64,000 nucleotides of DNA, taken from Streptomyces sp. NRRL B-1347 (lineage in GTDB: Bacteria; Actinomycetota; Actinomycetes; Streptomycetales; Streptomycetaceae). Position 1 is the stretch's first letter. Every line of letters starts with the position of its first letter. Below, in pieces: positions 35,719 through 45,301 of this stretch. The stretch lies in NCBI RefSeq assembly GCF_000720325.1, contig NZ_JOJM01000002.1:1-64000 (forward strand). Direction: 5' to 3'. Below the pieces are notes generated by a model. It saw only the letters and a program-made list of their open reading frames with translations. It was not told the DNA's origin and searched no databases. Both the position numbers and the translations under genes were made by a program.

Positions 35719-38700
35719 GGCGTCTCCTCGGCGGAGTTCTCCGCGGTCAGGGCTGTCTGGACGAGCCGGGGGCGGCGGCCGCGGCGGATGAGGGTGCCTC
35801 GGCCGGGCGGTTGCGGGGAGGGGTGGACACCGGGGAAGAGCTGGCCTTCGCTGCGGTCGCCGGCCATCAGCAGGGAGGTGGCGCCGGTCTCGCGCAGGGC
35901 GGTCAGGAAGGGCTCGTACAGGGCGCGGGAGGCCCCGGCGGCGCGGCGGGCCACGACGAAGTGCAGGCCGATGTCCTGGGCCGAGGAGATGTAGGGCAAG
36001 AAGGGGGCCAGGGGCTGCTGGCCCGCGGTGGTGAGGATGTCGTAGTCGTCGACGAGGATGACGATGCGAGGGCCGGTGAGGGCGGGGTCGCCGGTGTCGG
36101 GCGTGTCGGGGTCCGCGGTGTCCGGGAGGCGCTTGTCGAGCTCGCCCGCGATGCCGGTGGCGAGCGCGGCCGCGAGCTTGGCGTTGTGGGCGTAGCCGCC
36201 GCGGTAGGGCTCGGGGACGTGGCCGCGCAGGCCGCGGCGAGGGTCGAAGACGCCGAACACCAGCTCCTTGTCCCCGTACCGCGCGATGAGCTGCCGGGTG
36301 ATGAGCTTCAGGAGGTTGGTCTTGCCGCACTCGTTGTCGCCCAGGACCAGCAGGTGCTGGTCGCGGTCGAAGAGGTCGAGGTGGACGGGGCCGAGGGTGT
36401 CCTGGTCGACGCCGATCGGCAGCCGGTCCGGCTCGGCGGAGGGCGAGGGCAGCGTCGCGGCGGGCAGGCTGAGCGGCAGCACGCGGACGGGGGCGGCGAG
36501 TTCGCCGTGCCAGGTGACCCCGATCGTGCGGGCCGCGTCCTCCAGGGCGGTGCCGAGGTCGCTCGTCCCGGTGCCGCCGTCGGTGCGGGGCAGCGCGGTC
36601 TGCGCGAAGAGCTTGCCGTCGGTCAGGACCCGGCCGGGGGTGCCCGTCGTGACCGTCTCGGCGAGCTTGCGGTCGATCGTGGAGTCGGTGGGGTCGTTCA
36701 GGCGCAGCTCGACGCGGGTGCCGAAGAGGGACTGGGTGGCGATGCGGACGTCGTTCCAGCGGAGCATGCCCGCGACGACGTGGATGCCGTAGCCGCCGCC
36801 CCGCTTGAGCAGCTCGGCGACGGCGTCGTCGAGGTCGCTGAACTCCTCGCGGAGCGCGCCGAAGCCGTCGACGAGCAGGACGAGGTCGGTGGAGCCGAGC
36901 TCGGGAAGACCGCCCTGGGCGCGCAGGCGGCGCAGCTGGTCGAGGGAGTCGATGCCGTGCTCGCGGAACAGCTCCTCGCGCAGGGCGAGCTGGGCGGTCA
37001 TCTCGGCGACGGTGCGGGCGAGGCGCTCGCGGTCGGCACGGGACGCGACGCCCCCGACGTGCGGAAGGCCCGCGAGCGCGCCGAGGCCGCCGCCGACCAG
37101 GTCGAGGCCGTACACGGCGACCTCGTCGGGGGTGTGGGTGAGGGCGAGGGACAGCGTCAGCGTGCGCAGCAGCGTGGTCTTGCCGGACTGGGGGCCGCCG
37201 ATGACGGCGACGTGGCCGCCCGCGACGTTCAGGTCGAGGAGCCACTGCCCCTGCCACTGCTTGGCCGGGTCGTCCAGGACGCCGAGCGGCACGCACAGGC
37301 GGCCGTCGGACCGCACGAGGTGCAGACCGCGCCCGGAGACGCCCAGCGGTCCGGCCGCGGTGTCCAGGGCGACGGCGTCGGGCAGCGGCGGCAGCCAGAT
37401 GCGGCGTACGGGCGGGGCGGCGACGGCGAGCTGGTCGACCATCGTGGACATGACGGTGGGACCGGTCTCCCGCTCGCGCGCACCGGTCTCGTGGCCGGTG
37501 GCGGTGTCCCCCGCGGGCGTGTTGAAGGCGGAGTAGGCCCAGGCGCGCGGCCGCTCGTCGGCGGTGTCCCGCGGGACGGGGCCGCGCCGGGCGCCGGACA
37601 CGTAACCGGCCTTGAAGCGCACGTACGTCGACGTGTCCACCTTCAGATAGCCGAACCCGGGCAGCGGCGGGAGCTGGAAGGCGTCGACGGTGTCGAGGAC
37701 GGTCCGCGACTCGTCGGCGGAGAAGGTGCGCAGGCCGAGGCGGTACGACAGATACGTCTCCAGGCCCTTCAGCTTGCCGCTCTCGATGCGCTGGCTGGAC
37801 AGCAGCAGGTGTACGCCGATGGACCGGCCGATCCGCCCGATGGACAGGAAGAGGTCGATGAAGTCCGGCTTGGCGGTGATCAGTTCGCCGAACTCGTCGA
37901 TGACGACGAACAGATGGGGCAGCGGTTCGAGCCCACGGCCCGGCTCCTTGGCGCGCAGCGCGGCGTAGTGCCCGATGTCGGCGACGTTCCCCGCGTCCTT
38001 CAGGACCTGCTGGCGTCGGGTGATCTCACCGGCGAGGCTGGTGTGGACGCGCTCGACGAGGTCGGCCTGGTTCTCCAGGTTGGTGATGACGCCCGCGACG
38101 TGCGGAAGGCCGGTGAAGGGGGCGAAGGTCGCGCCGCCCTTGTAGTCGACGAGGACCATCGCCAGGTCCTCGGGCGCGTGCGTGGCCGTCAGGGCGAGGA
38201 CGAGGGTGCGCAGGAGTTCGCTCTTGCCGGACCCGGTGGCCCCCACGCACAGCCCGTGCGGGCCCATGCCGAGCTCGGCGGACTCCTTCAGGTCGAGCAG
38301 GACGGGTTCGTGGCGGTCGTCGACGCCGATGGGGACGCGCAGGAAGTCCCGTTCGCCACGGGGCGCCCACAGCTCACCGAGGTCCAGGCCGGCCGGGTCG
38401 TCGACGCCGAGGAGCGCGGGGAAGTCGACGGGGCCGGAGACCGGGGTGCCTTCGGCTGCGGACTCGGGGGTGAGGCGGAGCGGCGCGAGGAGGCGGGCCA
38501 GGCCTTCGGCGCCGGGGACGCTCACCGTGTCGGCAAGACCCTGGGACCGGCGGCCCTCGGAGCCCCGGAGGTCCTCGACAGTGACCTGATCGCCGTCGAC
38601 GGTGATGCGGACGCTCACCTCGTCCGGCTCGTGGATCTGCTCGGCCAGCAGGTGCAGCACGGTGACGCCCATGTCCGCGAGCCCGACGGCGGCGTCCGGG

Positions 38701-39725
38701 CGGGGAAGTTCGACCGCCGTCCCGCCGTGCACGTCGCTGACGACCAGCATCCGGTCGGTCATGCGCAGCGCCCGCCGGTCCGAGAGGCCACGCCGCACCT
38801 CGGCGGCGTACGCGGCGCGGCGGCGCAGGTCGGGTGCGCACAGCCGGGCGAGCGCGTCGGGGGCGGGGGCGATGCGGCGCACGGCGGCGGGGTCGTCGTA
38901 CGACTCCGGGGCGGCGTCCGGATCCAGCACGTGGGGCAGCCACTTGGCCCACTCCCAGTCGGCTATCCGGTCGCCGGACACACCGAGCGCGATCGCCACG
39001 TCGTCCGGCGCGTGCGTGACGGCCGCCTGCACGAGGAGCGCGCGAGCCACCCGCAGCACGCCGTCACGGTCACCGATGACACTGACGTTTCCCGCCCGGT
39101 CGAGCGGCACGGTCAGCGGGAAGTCCGGCGCCACGGTGAACCGCGCCTGCAGGGCGCGCGCCTCGTTCAGCATGAACGGGTCGGGCGGCGTGAGCACGCC
39201 GCTCCCGCTGTTCTGCCCGATCACGACGTCCTGGGCGGGCACGTCGCCGGTGCCGACGCGCACGTCCAGGAAGTCGGCGTCGGCGCGGCGGCGCTCCCAC
39301 CGGCGGGCGGGGTCCCGGGCCAGGTCGTAGAGGGCCGGGGGCGGGGGGTTGAGGAGGCGCGCCCGCGCCCGGGCGTCCCGTTCCCTGCCGCCGAGTTCAT
39401 GGCGCTGCTCCTCCACGTACTCCAGATACCGCTCGCGCTGCGTACGCCGGGTGCGCTGGGCCTTGCCGCGCTGCGACAGGAACAGGGCGACCGCGCCGAG
39501 CAGCGCGAAGACCAGCACCACGGCGCCGAGCGCGGCGAACTGGCTGGAGCGGATCACGGTCATCATCACGACCGATCCCATGACGCCCGCCATGGGCAGC
39601 AGGGCGGTGGCCGCGTTGCCCATCTTGCCCTCGGGCAGGTTCGGGGGCGGCTCGATGACGTGCTGGGCGGGGGCGGCCGGGGGACGGGTGGAACGGGCCG
39701 GGCGGTGGACAAGGCGGTGGGTCAT
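35715..39725 (-). CDS. eccC: Type VII secretion FtsK/SpoIIIE ATPase EccC
   Basis: The 1336-residue motor of the T7SS. Two N-terminal membrane helices (about residues 38-88) are followed by a linker domain and three P-loop ATPase modules. The Walker A motifs are GATGSGKSELLRTL (about 492), GGPQSGKTTLLRTL (about 842) and GDNECGKTNLLKLI (about 1127). The Walker B-type segments LAMVLVDYKGG and VFVVIDE/LVLLVDGFGAL are visible for modules 1 and 2, and IVILVDDYDIL for module 3. It is a single-chain EccCa-EccCb fusion, usual in Streptomyces. The ATG at 39725 has GGGAG seven bases upstream. Module 1 powers translocation while the others bind substrates in known systems. Confidence 0.94.
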   Translation of the reverse strand: MTHRLVHRPARSTRPPAAPAQHVIEPPPNLPEGKMGNAATALLPMAGVMGSVVMMTVIRSSQFAALGAVVLVFALLGAVALFLSQRGKAQRTRRTQRERYLEYVEEQRHELGGRERDARARARLLNPPPPALYDLARDPARRWERRRADADFLDVRVGTGDVPAQDVVIGQNSGSGVLTPPDPFMLNEARALQARFTVAPDFPLTVPLDRAGNVSVIGDRDGVLRVARALLVQAAVTHAPDDVAIALGVSGDRIADWEWAKWLPHVLDPDAAPESYDDPAAVRRIAPAPDALARLCAPDLRRRAAYAAEVRRGLSDRRALRMTDRMLVVSDVHGGTAVELPRPDAAVGLADMGVTVLHLLAEQIHEPDEVSVRITVDGDQVTVEDLRGSEGRRSQGLADTVSVPGAEGLARLLAPLRLTPESAAEGTPVSGPVDFPALLGVDDPAGLDLGELWAPRGERDFLRVPIGVDDRHEPVLLDLKESAELGMGPHGLCVGATGSGKSELLRTLVLALTATHAPEDLAMVLVDYKGGATFAPFTGLPHVAGVITNLENQADLVERVHTSLAGEITRRQQVLKDAGNVADIGHYAALRAKEPGRGLEPLPHLFVVIDEFGELITAKPDFIDLFLSIGRIGRSIGVHLLLSSQRIESGKLKGLETYLSYRLGLRTFSADESRTVLDTVDAFQLPPLPGFGYLKVDTSTYVRFKAGYVSGARRGPVPRDTADERPRAWAYSAFNTPAGDTATGHETGARERETGPTVMSTMVDQLAVAAPPVRRIWLPPLPDAVALDTAAGPLGVSGRGLHLVRSDGRLCVPLGVLDDPAKQWQGQWLLDLNVAGGHVAVIGGPQSGKTTLLRTLTLSLALTHTPDEVAVYGLDLVGGGLGALAGLPHVGGVASRADRERLARTVAEMTAQLALREELFREHGIDSLDQLRRLRAQGGLPELGSTDLVLLVDGFGALREEFSDLDDAVAELLKRGGGYGIHVVAGMLRWNDVRIATQSLFGTRVELRLNDPTDSTIDRKLAETVTTGTPGRVLTDGKLFAQTALPRTDGGTGTSDLGTALEDAARTIGVTWHGELAAPVRVLPLSLPAATLPSPSAEPDRLPIGVDQDTLGPVHLDLFDRDQHLLVLGDNECGKTNLLKLITRQLIARYGDKELVFGVFDPRRGLRGHVPEPYRGGYAHNAKLAAALATGIAGELDKRLPDTADPDTPDTGDPALTGPRIVILVDDYDILTTAGQQPLAPFLPYISSAQDIGLHFVVARRAAGASRALYEPFLTALRETGATSLLMAGDRSEGQLFPGVHPSPQPPGRGTLIRRGRRPRLVQTALTAENSAEETP

Positions 39726-39773
39726 CGCGGGCTCCCGGCGGACTTCATGCACCTGCGTCGGGTCATCGTGGCC

Positions 39774-40952
39774 TCACCGCACCCGCACCGCGCGCCGCAT
39801 CGCCTCGGCGGCGAGCCGGGTGACCGCCTGCCTGCTGGCGTCGGCGAGCCGGGCGGGATCGATGGCGCCGCCGCCGGCCAGATGCCGGTCGTACGGTACG
39901 GCCACGACACAGGCCCCGGACTCCCGCAGATGTCCGGCCGCGGCCCTGGCGTTCAGCGTCATGTCGGGTGAGGTGGCGGTGAGCGCGACGACGGTGGTGG
40001 CGAGGGCCGAGTGCGGCAGCTGCCCGAGCCAGTCGAGGACGAGCCGTGTCCCGCCCACGCCCTCGGGCGTCATCGGGGCGACGACCACGCGGGCGTGCGC
40101 GGTGTCCATGGCGGTCCGCGCGACCTCGCCCGGCAGCGTCTCGCAGTCGACGACGGTCATGGCGAAGTAGCGGCGCAGGGCGAGCGTGACGGTGCGGTAC
40201 GTCGCCACGTCCAGGGGCGCGCCGACCTGCCCCTGGCTGCCGGGCAGCAGCCAGCCGCCGTCGCTGACCGGCACCAGATAGCCCGTGACGTCGGTGAGCT
40301 GCATGGCGGGCGTAAGGATCCTGGCGAGGTCCCCGCACGCCCACCGGACCGACTCGGCCCCCATCCGCACGGGCAGCGTGCCGAGCGCGGCGTCCGCCTC
40401 CAGGGCGAGCACCGGATCGTGCCGGTAGTGCGTGAAGGCCCGGCTGAGCAGCGCGGCGACGGTCGTCTTGCCGACGCCGCCCCGGATGGAGGTCACGGCG
40501 AGGACGCGCCCGGTGGTGACGGGCTGCTGGATCTCCTGCGCGGTCCGGGACTCCTCGGCGACCTCCTGCGCGGCGGACGCCGTGAGTCTGCGGAGCGTAC
40601 GCCCTGTCCGCCGAAGGGCGGAGTCACCGTGCTGGGGGCGGCCTCGGGCCAGGGCGAGGCGGGGGTCGAGGGTGGGGGGGGGGTGGGGGGCGGGGCGCGC
40701 CGGGACGGCTGCGGTCGGCGCGGGGGCGGGGTCACGCGTCGGGGTTCCGGGCTCCGGGGCCGGGAGGACCGGAGAACTCTCCGGACCGGAATCGTCCGTC
40801 GCCGCGGAGGCGACCGGCGTGCTCACTTCCGCCGTGCGCACCACGACCGTGCCCGCCGCCGAACCGGCCGTACCCGGACGCGCGTCACCCGGGCCCGCGT
40901 GCGTGCTCAGCTCCCGCAGCACATCGCGCTGCCAGTCCCGTCTCTGTGTCAT
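39774..40952 (-). CDS. MinD/ParA-like ATPase of the T7SS locus (EspI-like)
   Basis: A 392-residue protein. A Pro/Ala-rich disordered N-terminus (about 1-125) precedes a MinD/ParA-type SIMIBI ATPase domain. The deviant Walker A is VTSIRGGVGKTTVAALLS (KGGxGKT form with R for the first K). The switch I/Walker B region is MTVVDCETLPGEVARTA. This disordered-plus-MinD layout resembles mycobacterial EspI/EccI regulators of ESX systems. It lies between eccD (11 bases upstream) and eccC (48 bases downstream), so it is a component or regulator of this T7SS. Confidence 0.85.
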   Translation of the reverse strand: MTQRRDWQRDVLRELSTHAGPGDARPGTAGSAAGTVVVRTAEVSTPVASAATDDSGPESSPVLPAPEPGTPTRDPAPAPTAAVPARPAPHPPPTLDPRLALARGRPQHGDSALRRTGRTLRRLTASAAQEVAEESRTAQEIQQPVTTGRVLAVTSIRGGVGKTTVAALLSRAFTHYRHDPVLALEADAALGTLPVRMGAESVRWACGDLARILTPAMQLTDVTGYLVPVSDGGWLLPGSQGQVGAPLDVATYRTVTLALRRYFAMTVVDCETLPGEVARTAMDTAHARVVVAPMTPEGVGGTRLVLDWLGQLPHSALATTVVALTATSPDMTLNARAAAGHLRESGACVVAVPYDRHLAGGGAIDPARLADASRQAVTRLAAEAMRRAVRVR

Positions 40953-40963
40953 GTCCCCGCTTC

Positions 40964-42334
40964 CTAGGCGAAGGTGTCGAGCAGGCGCCCGTACACACCG
41001 AACACGCCGAGGAGCAGCGGTACGAGTGCGATCACGGCCATCGACTCCAGCAGGTCCCCGACGCGTCGCAGCCGCACGCGTACGTGCTCGGCGGGGCGTA
41101 CGGCGAGGACGAGCAGCGGCGTCGCCGTGAGCCCGGCGAGCAGCGCGAGCGGCCCGGCCGCGCCCGCGTGGTCAAGCCACACCCAGGCGAGCCGCGCGAC
41201 GACGACGCCCGCAGCGGTCAGCAGGGCGGCCACCTCTCCGACCAGCGGGAAGGCCCGCGCCCGCAGGGCGAGCACCAGGGCCGTCGCCACGGCGAGGAGC
41301 ACCGGCCACACCGACGCCTCGCCGAGCACGAGCGCGGCGGCGACGGCGGCGGACCCGGCGAAGACGAGGCTCGCAAGGGCGAGACCGCGGTGCGTGGCCG
41401 CGAGGGCCACGCCGACCCGGTACCGGCTGACCGACGCCCCGGCCGACCGCCGGTCGTCGAGGCCGGAGAGACCGGAGGTCATCAGGGCGAGCCGCGGCAG
41501 CACACCCAGCGCGACCACCGACAGGACGGCCAGCACGGCACCCACCCGCGCCGCCCCGTCATCGCCCTGCACGCTCAGGGCGATCTCCCACGCCAGCACG
41601 CACCCGACGAGCGCGCCGGAGCCGACGAACGCGCCGCGTCCCAGCGGCGTGCACCACCCGAGGAGCAGCAGCGCGACGGCGAGGGCTCCGCCCGTGCCGG
41701 CGAGGCGCGCGGCCGCCGTCCAGCCGTCGGCGTCCGCGAGGCACCAGGCGCCCAGGGCACCCAGGGCACCGGCCGTGGTGATCAGCGTGGCGGCGAGCGG
41801 CGTACGCCGCAGCCGCGCGCACAGCAGACCGCCGAGCCCCGCTACGACGGCCGCCCCCACAAGGCCGGCGCCCGCCCGGTCGGCAGCGAACTCCTGGCGG
41901 GCCAACACCCCGGCGACCAGGACCCATACGACCCCGGCGACCCCGCAGAGCACGCTCCGCGCTCGTGGCCCCCAGCGCCAGCCGCGCACATCCATGTCGT
42001 CGGCGGCCTCATCGGTGACGTCGTGCACGACCGGCGCGGAGGGCGCGTCCTCCGCTCGCACCAGCCGCAGCACCGTCCCGTCGGCGACGCCAGCGGACTC
42101 CAAGGTGGCGTCGGCCGCGATCGCGTTCCCGTCGACCCCGACGAGATACCGCAGTTGAGGCTGCTCGCCCACCCGATCGCCGAGCAGTCGCAACACCTCG
42201 GGCAGCAGCAGTCCGACGGGCTCCTGCGAGGGCAACACGAGATCCACGCGCCGCCGCTCCCCCACCAGGGTCACCCGGCTCAACGCCACCGACCCTTGGC
42301 TCCCCATACGGCCCAATGCCCGCGCAGATATCAC
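40964..42334 (-). CDS. eccD: Type VII secretion integral membrane protein EccD
   Basis: A 456-residue membrane protein. The N-terminal ubiquitin-like YukD domain (about residues 18-95, ALSRVTLVGERRRVDLVLPS) is followed by about eleven membrane helices from residue 128 to the end. EccD dimers form the lipid-filled vestibule of the ESX membrane complex. The frame opens at a GTG (42334); an ATG at 42307 (MGSQGSVALS) is an equally likely start giving 447 residues. Neither has a strong ribosome-binding site. It lies between a small membrane protein gene and the MinD-like gene in the same operon. Confidence 0.9.
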   Translation of the reverse strand: MISARALGRMGSQGSVALSRVTLVGERRRVDLVLPSQEPVGLLLPEVLRLLGDRVGEQPQLRYLVGVDGNAIAADATLESAGVADGTVLRLVRAEDAPSAPVVHDVTDEAADDMDVRGWRWGPRARSVLCGVAGVVWVLVAGVLARQEFAADRAGAGLVGAAVVAGLGGLLCARLRRTPLAATLITTAGALGALGAWCLADADGWTAAARLAGTGGALAVALLLLGWCTPLGRGAFVGSGALVGCVLAWEIALSVQGDDGAARVGAVLAVLSVVALGVLPRLALMTSGLSGLDDRRSAGASVSRYRVGVALAATHRGLALASLVFAGSAAVAAALVLGEASVWPVLLAVATALVLALRARAFPLVGEVAALLTAAGVVVARLAWVWLDHAGAAGPLALLAGLTATPLLVLAVRPAEHVRVRLRRVGDLLESMAVIALVPLLLGVFGVYGRLLDTFA

Positions 42335-42347
42335 AAGTTCGAACCTA

Positions 42348-42641
42348 TCACCGAGAAGAGGAAGTCAAAGTGGGCGATTCAGCCGCACCGGGCGAAGAAG
42401 AATGCGGAACAGACGACGAGACACCCGGCTTCTCCTTCATCACCCGATTGGAGACGAAGGACCACCCCACACAGCCCGCACACAGCACGGCCGCGATCAC
42501 GATCCCTCCGAACACCTTCCCCAACCGCTCATCCACAGACCGCCGTTGCCGCTCCCCTCCTAACAACAACGCGTCCCGAAGCCGCCGCCGCCGAACGGCA
42601 ACGGACTCCAGCAACTGACTGTCGTAGTCCTGGGCTGCCAT
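42348..42641 (-). CDS. Small single-pass membrane protein in T7SS operon
   Basis: A 97-residue protein with a charged helical N-terminus (DYDSQLLESVAVRRRRLRDA). One membrane helix follows (about residues 46-66, FGGIVIAAVLCAGCVGWSFV), then a short Ser/Pro/Thr-rich outer tail. The family is not recognised, though similar small proteins sit in this position in Streptomyces T7SS loci. It ends 14 bases before eccD. It might substitute for part of EccB (single N-terminal helix, cytoplasmic basic segment) but lacks the large periplasmic domain. Confidence 0.7.
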   Translation of the reverse strand: MAAQDYDSQLLESVAVRRRRLRDALLLGGERQRRSVDERLGKVFGGIVIAAVLCAGCVGWSFVSNRVMKEKPGVSSSVPHSSSPGAAESPTLTSSSR

Positions 42642-42690
42642 AGCGCTCCCTCACCCTCTCTCTGCACCCGGCCCCAGCGAGAGTGAACAA

Positions 42691-42978
42691 TCACTCGGGC
42701 GGCGTGGGCTGCTCCACCCCATCCTCGAAGAGGTACGCGTACATCCCCTGCAAGTAGTCGTACAGGGCATCCTCGTCCGGGAACTCGACGTCCGTCAGCC
42801 GCTCGTAATCACCAATCGTGGCACTGCGCTCCCGCAGCAGGTCAACGAATCCCTTGCGCACCCCGTCCACAAAAGGATCACCGAAGGCCATCAGGGTGGG
42901 GCGCAGCGCATCATGCGCCTCGTAGGCCTGCTCGTAATGCAGGTAAGTCTTGATGAATCTCTCGAGTTCCGTATTCAC
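42691..42978 (-). CDS. Candidate immunity protein for the adjacent toxin
   Basis: A 95-residue acidic protein (TELERFIKTYLHYEQAYEAH at the N-terminus, DYLQGMYAYLFEDGVEQP near the end). It starts 32 bases after the stop of the putative toxin gene. The GTG start has GAGGGAG upstream. The family is not recognised. Position directly downstream of a polymorphic toxin, small size, high Asp/Glu content and lower GC than its neighbours all fit a cognate immunity protein that would bind the RNase domain in the cytoplasm. Confidence 0.6.
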   Translation of the reverse strand: MNTELERFIKTYLHYEQAYEAHDALRPTLMAFGDPFVDGVRKGFVDLLRERSATIGDYERLTDVEFPDEDALYDYLQGMYAYLFEDGVEQPTPPE

Positions 42979-43009
42979 GCAACTCCCTCTCTGTGCATAC
43001 CCCAGTGCC

Positions 43010-45301
43010 CTAGGGGTGGCGACCAGGGGCTGGATTCGGATACATCGTATGCAGCTCCCAGCGCCCGTTCTGAATGTGATAGATCGCCTTGATCGTCCCA
43101 CCGGTGAAGTCAACCGGTAGGAACTCACTCGGATTTGCCGGATCTCGATAGAATCCGGTAAACCTCTCGTGCCCCTGAGGCCCCAATATATCTGCAATCG
43201 GCATCTCAGAGGGAGGAGCGCCCTGTCGAAGTTGATTCCGGAAGTAGGCGTCCGCGATGACCATGTCCTCCGCGTCATCGAATCTCGTGGCGTAGGGACC
43301 GACCCGATGGGCCCGACCACTCACACCGTCCGTGGTGGTACCGGTCAATGGGTCAATGTTGTTCTCCGACTTCAGCAGCCCGGGTGCTCCTGAATCGGGG
43401 CCGTAGACCTTGGGCGCTCCGTTGGCATCGGTCTTCACCGTACCCAGACGGTCGATCAGGGCTTGGTCATTCGGGTGGAGGTGGCGCCCAGGCGCATGCC
43501 CTTCACCTCCCTGACGGTCGTCCAGCTCCTTGATGCGGTCGTCCACGGCCCGCGGCTCCAGGAGGGAGTGCTCCCCTGCGGGCATGCCTTGCGGGAGGGC
43601 GCCGTTCCCGTCGCCAGGACCACCGGTGTGCGGCGCGGCTCCCGAACCGTGAGTAACGCCGGAGGTCGGATCAGAGCCACCACCCGAAGCGTGTGCGCTG
43701 TGCGATTGGGGTGCAGCACCGGCCCCTCCGTGGTGCGACGAGGAGGCGTGATCCGCCGAGGGCGCATGGCTGTCGTGCACCCCGCCCCCCGGCGCGCGCG
43801 AACCGACCTCGCCCACAACACCAGGAGCCGTGTCACCGCCGGGAGGACTGCCACCGACTCGGCGCACCGCGTCGTCACCCACGTGCGCTCCGGCCAGCAC
43901 CGGTTCACGCTCAGGAGCGCGCACGTTGAGTGGCGCCTCCCCACTGGGCACGGCAGCCCGCTCTCGTGAGGGGAGTTCCGACGGGGCGTCCTCCGCCTTT
44001 TGGAGAACTTTCCCGTGCTGGTCAAGCACCGTCCCATCGCTCGCCAGATAGACCGTGCGGCCCTTGTCGCCGACATACGGCACCGCGTCCTGAGGCACAG
44101 CCTCAGGACGGACGGGAACCCGCACGCCGTCGCCCGCCAAGTGATAGGAGCTGTTCCCGAAGTTGAGCCGCGCTCCTGCCCGGCCGCTCCTCAGCTGCCC
44201 CAGCACGTCCCCGACCTTGGTCACCCCGAACTGGACGCCCTTCGCCGCGTACGTGAAGGGGTCCACCGCGCGGCCGAACTTGCTGACTCCCGAGATCGTC
44301 TTTGCCATCGCGCCGCCCTTGGCGGCGGTCCCGGCGCCGCGCGTCGCCAGGATGGTGAGCGCGTTGAAGCCGACCAGGCCCGCAGCCCGCGCCGGGTTCT
44401 TGCTCCACTGGTCGTAGGCGATCAGGCCCTTGCCGGTGTCGACGACCGCCCGGCGGGAGTCCCGCAGCCAGCTGGGAAGTTGGTCGTCCCTGGCCATCCA
44501 GAAGACACCGGCCGCCGGTCCGACGCTGAGCGTCAGCCCGGTGGCGAGCTTCCCCAGGTTGGTCCACGCCTCCCCGGCCGCGCCCCAGCCGTCCGCGCCG
44601 CCCAGCGTGCCCAGCGCCTTCGCCGCACCGCCCAGGCCGTCCACGAAGAAGCCCTTGCCGACGTCCTTCGCCTTGTGGAGCAGCCAGTCGACGCCGTCGC
44701 GGTCCTTCTCGACCGCCCCTCCCCAGGGAAACGACTCGGCCTGGTCAAGCACCTCATCGGTGTAGCCGTACGTGTCGCAACTGGTGGTGCCGTCGCTGCT
44801 GGGCCTGAGCTGGACGCCGTCGACCAGTCCGGTGATCTTGTTGTGGCAGTCGATCTCGGCCGCGCGGAAGGCCTGGGTGGCGGCCTTGACCTCCTCCACC
44901 AGCCGGTTGTTGTGCTCGCGCTTGTCGTCGTCCTTGCGCCAGTCGTCGTCGGTGGAGACCTCGTCGATGTAGAAGGCGCTGGCCTCGGTCTGGAGCTCCT
45001 TGAGCTTCTTCGCGATCGGCCGCACGTCGGACGCGTAGGTGCTCAGCGCCTGCGCCACCTTCTCCAGGTCGTCGGCGAAGGCGTCCGTCTTCGTCTTCAC
45101 CGGCTTCGTCGTGGCGAACAGCTGCTCCGCCTCCGGCGCCTCGTAGAACGCCGAGAGCCCTTGGAAGTCGGAGTGCACGTCCGATCCCCCGTCCCGGAAC
45201 CGCGATGCTTCGCGGCGCAGGTCCGAGACGTCTCGCTCCAGCTGCTCCAGATCACCGGTGAACTGCGGTATCGCGTTCGGGTCGATGGGCTCGTTGCTCA
45301 C
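43010..45301 (-). CDS. Putative T7SS-exported polymorphic toxin with RNase A-like C-terminal domain
   Basis: A 763-residue protein. The N-terminal 140 residues are helical and WXG100-like (FTGDLEQLERDVSDLRREAS), probably the secretion part. A middle region (about 200-370) has hydrophobic Ala/Gly helices. A His/Gly/Ser-rich disordered linker (about 440-590) leads to a C-terminal domain (about 640-763). That domain has RHLHPNDQALIDRL, ATRFDDAEDMVIADAYFRN and a final ELHTMYPNP. This order resembles the bacterial CdiA-type RNase A domain (RHV, ATF, TAYP-like positions), with catalytic His expected at both ends. The GTG start overlaps the DUF6507 gene stop by four bases. The DNA at the 3' end is less GC-rich. 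Confidence 0.7.
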   Translation of the reverse strand: MSNEPIDPNAIPQFTGDLEQLERDVSDLRREASRFRDGGSDVHSDFQGLSAFYEAPEAEQLFATTKPVKTKTDAFADDLEKVAQALSTYASDVRPIAKKLKELQTEASAFYIDEVSTDDDWRKDDDKREHNNRLVEEVKAATQAFRAAEIDCHNKITGLVDGVQLRPSSDGTTSCDTYGYTDEVLDQAESFPWGGAVEKDRDGVDWLLHKAKDVGKGFFVDGLGGAAKALGTLGGADGWGAAGEAWTNLGKLATGLTLSVGPAAGVFWMARDDQLPSWLRDSRRAVVDTGKGLIAYDQWSKNPARAAGLVGFNALTILATRGAGTAAKGGAMAKTISGVSKFGRAVDPFTYAAKGVQFGVTKVGDVLGQLRSGRAGARLNFGNSSYHLAGDGVRVPVRPEAVPQDAVPYVGDKGRTVYLASDGTVLDQHGKVLQKAEDAPSELPSRERAAVPSGEAPLNVRAPEREPVLAGAHVGDDAVRRVGGSPPGGDTAPGVVGEVGSRAPGGGVHDSHAPSADHASSSHHGGAGAAPQSHSAHASGGGSDPTSGVTHGSGAAPHTGGPGDGNGALPQGMPAGEHSLLEPRAVDDRIKELDDRQGGEGHAPGRHLHPNDQALIDRLGTVKTDANGAPKVYGPDSGAPGLLKSENNIDPLTGTTTDGVSGRAHRVGPYATRFDDAEDMVIADAYFRNQLRQGAPPSEMPIADILGPQGHERFTGFYRDPANPSEFLPVDFTGGTIKAIYHIQNGRWELHTMYPNPAPGRHP

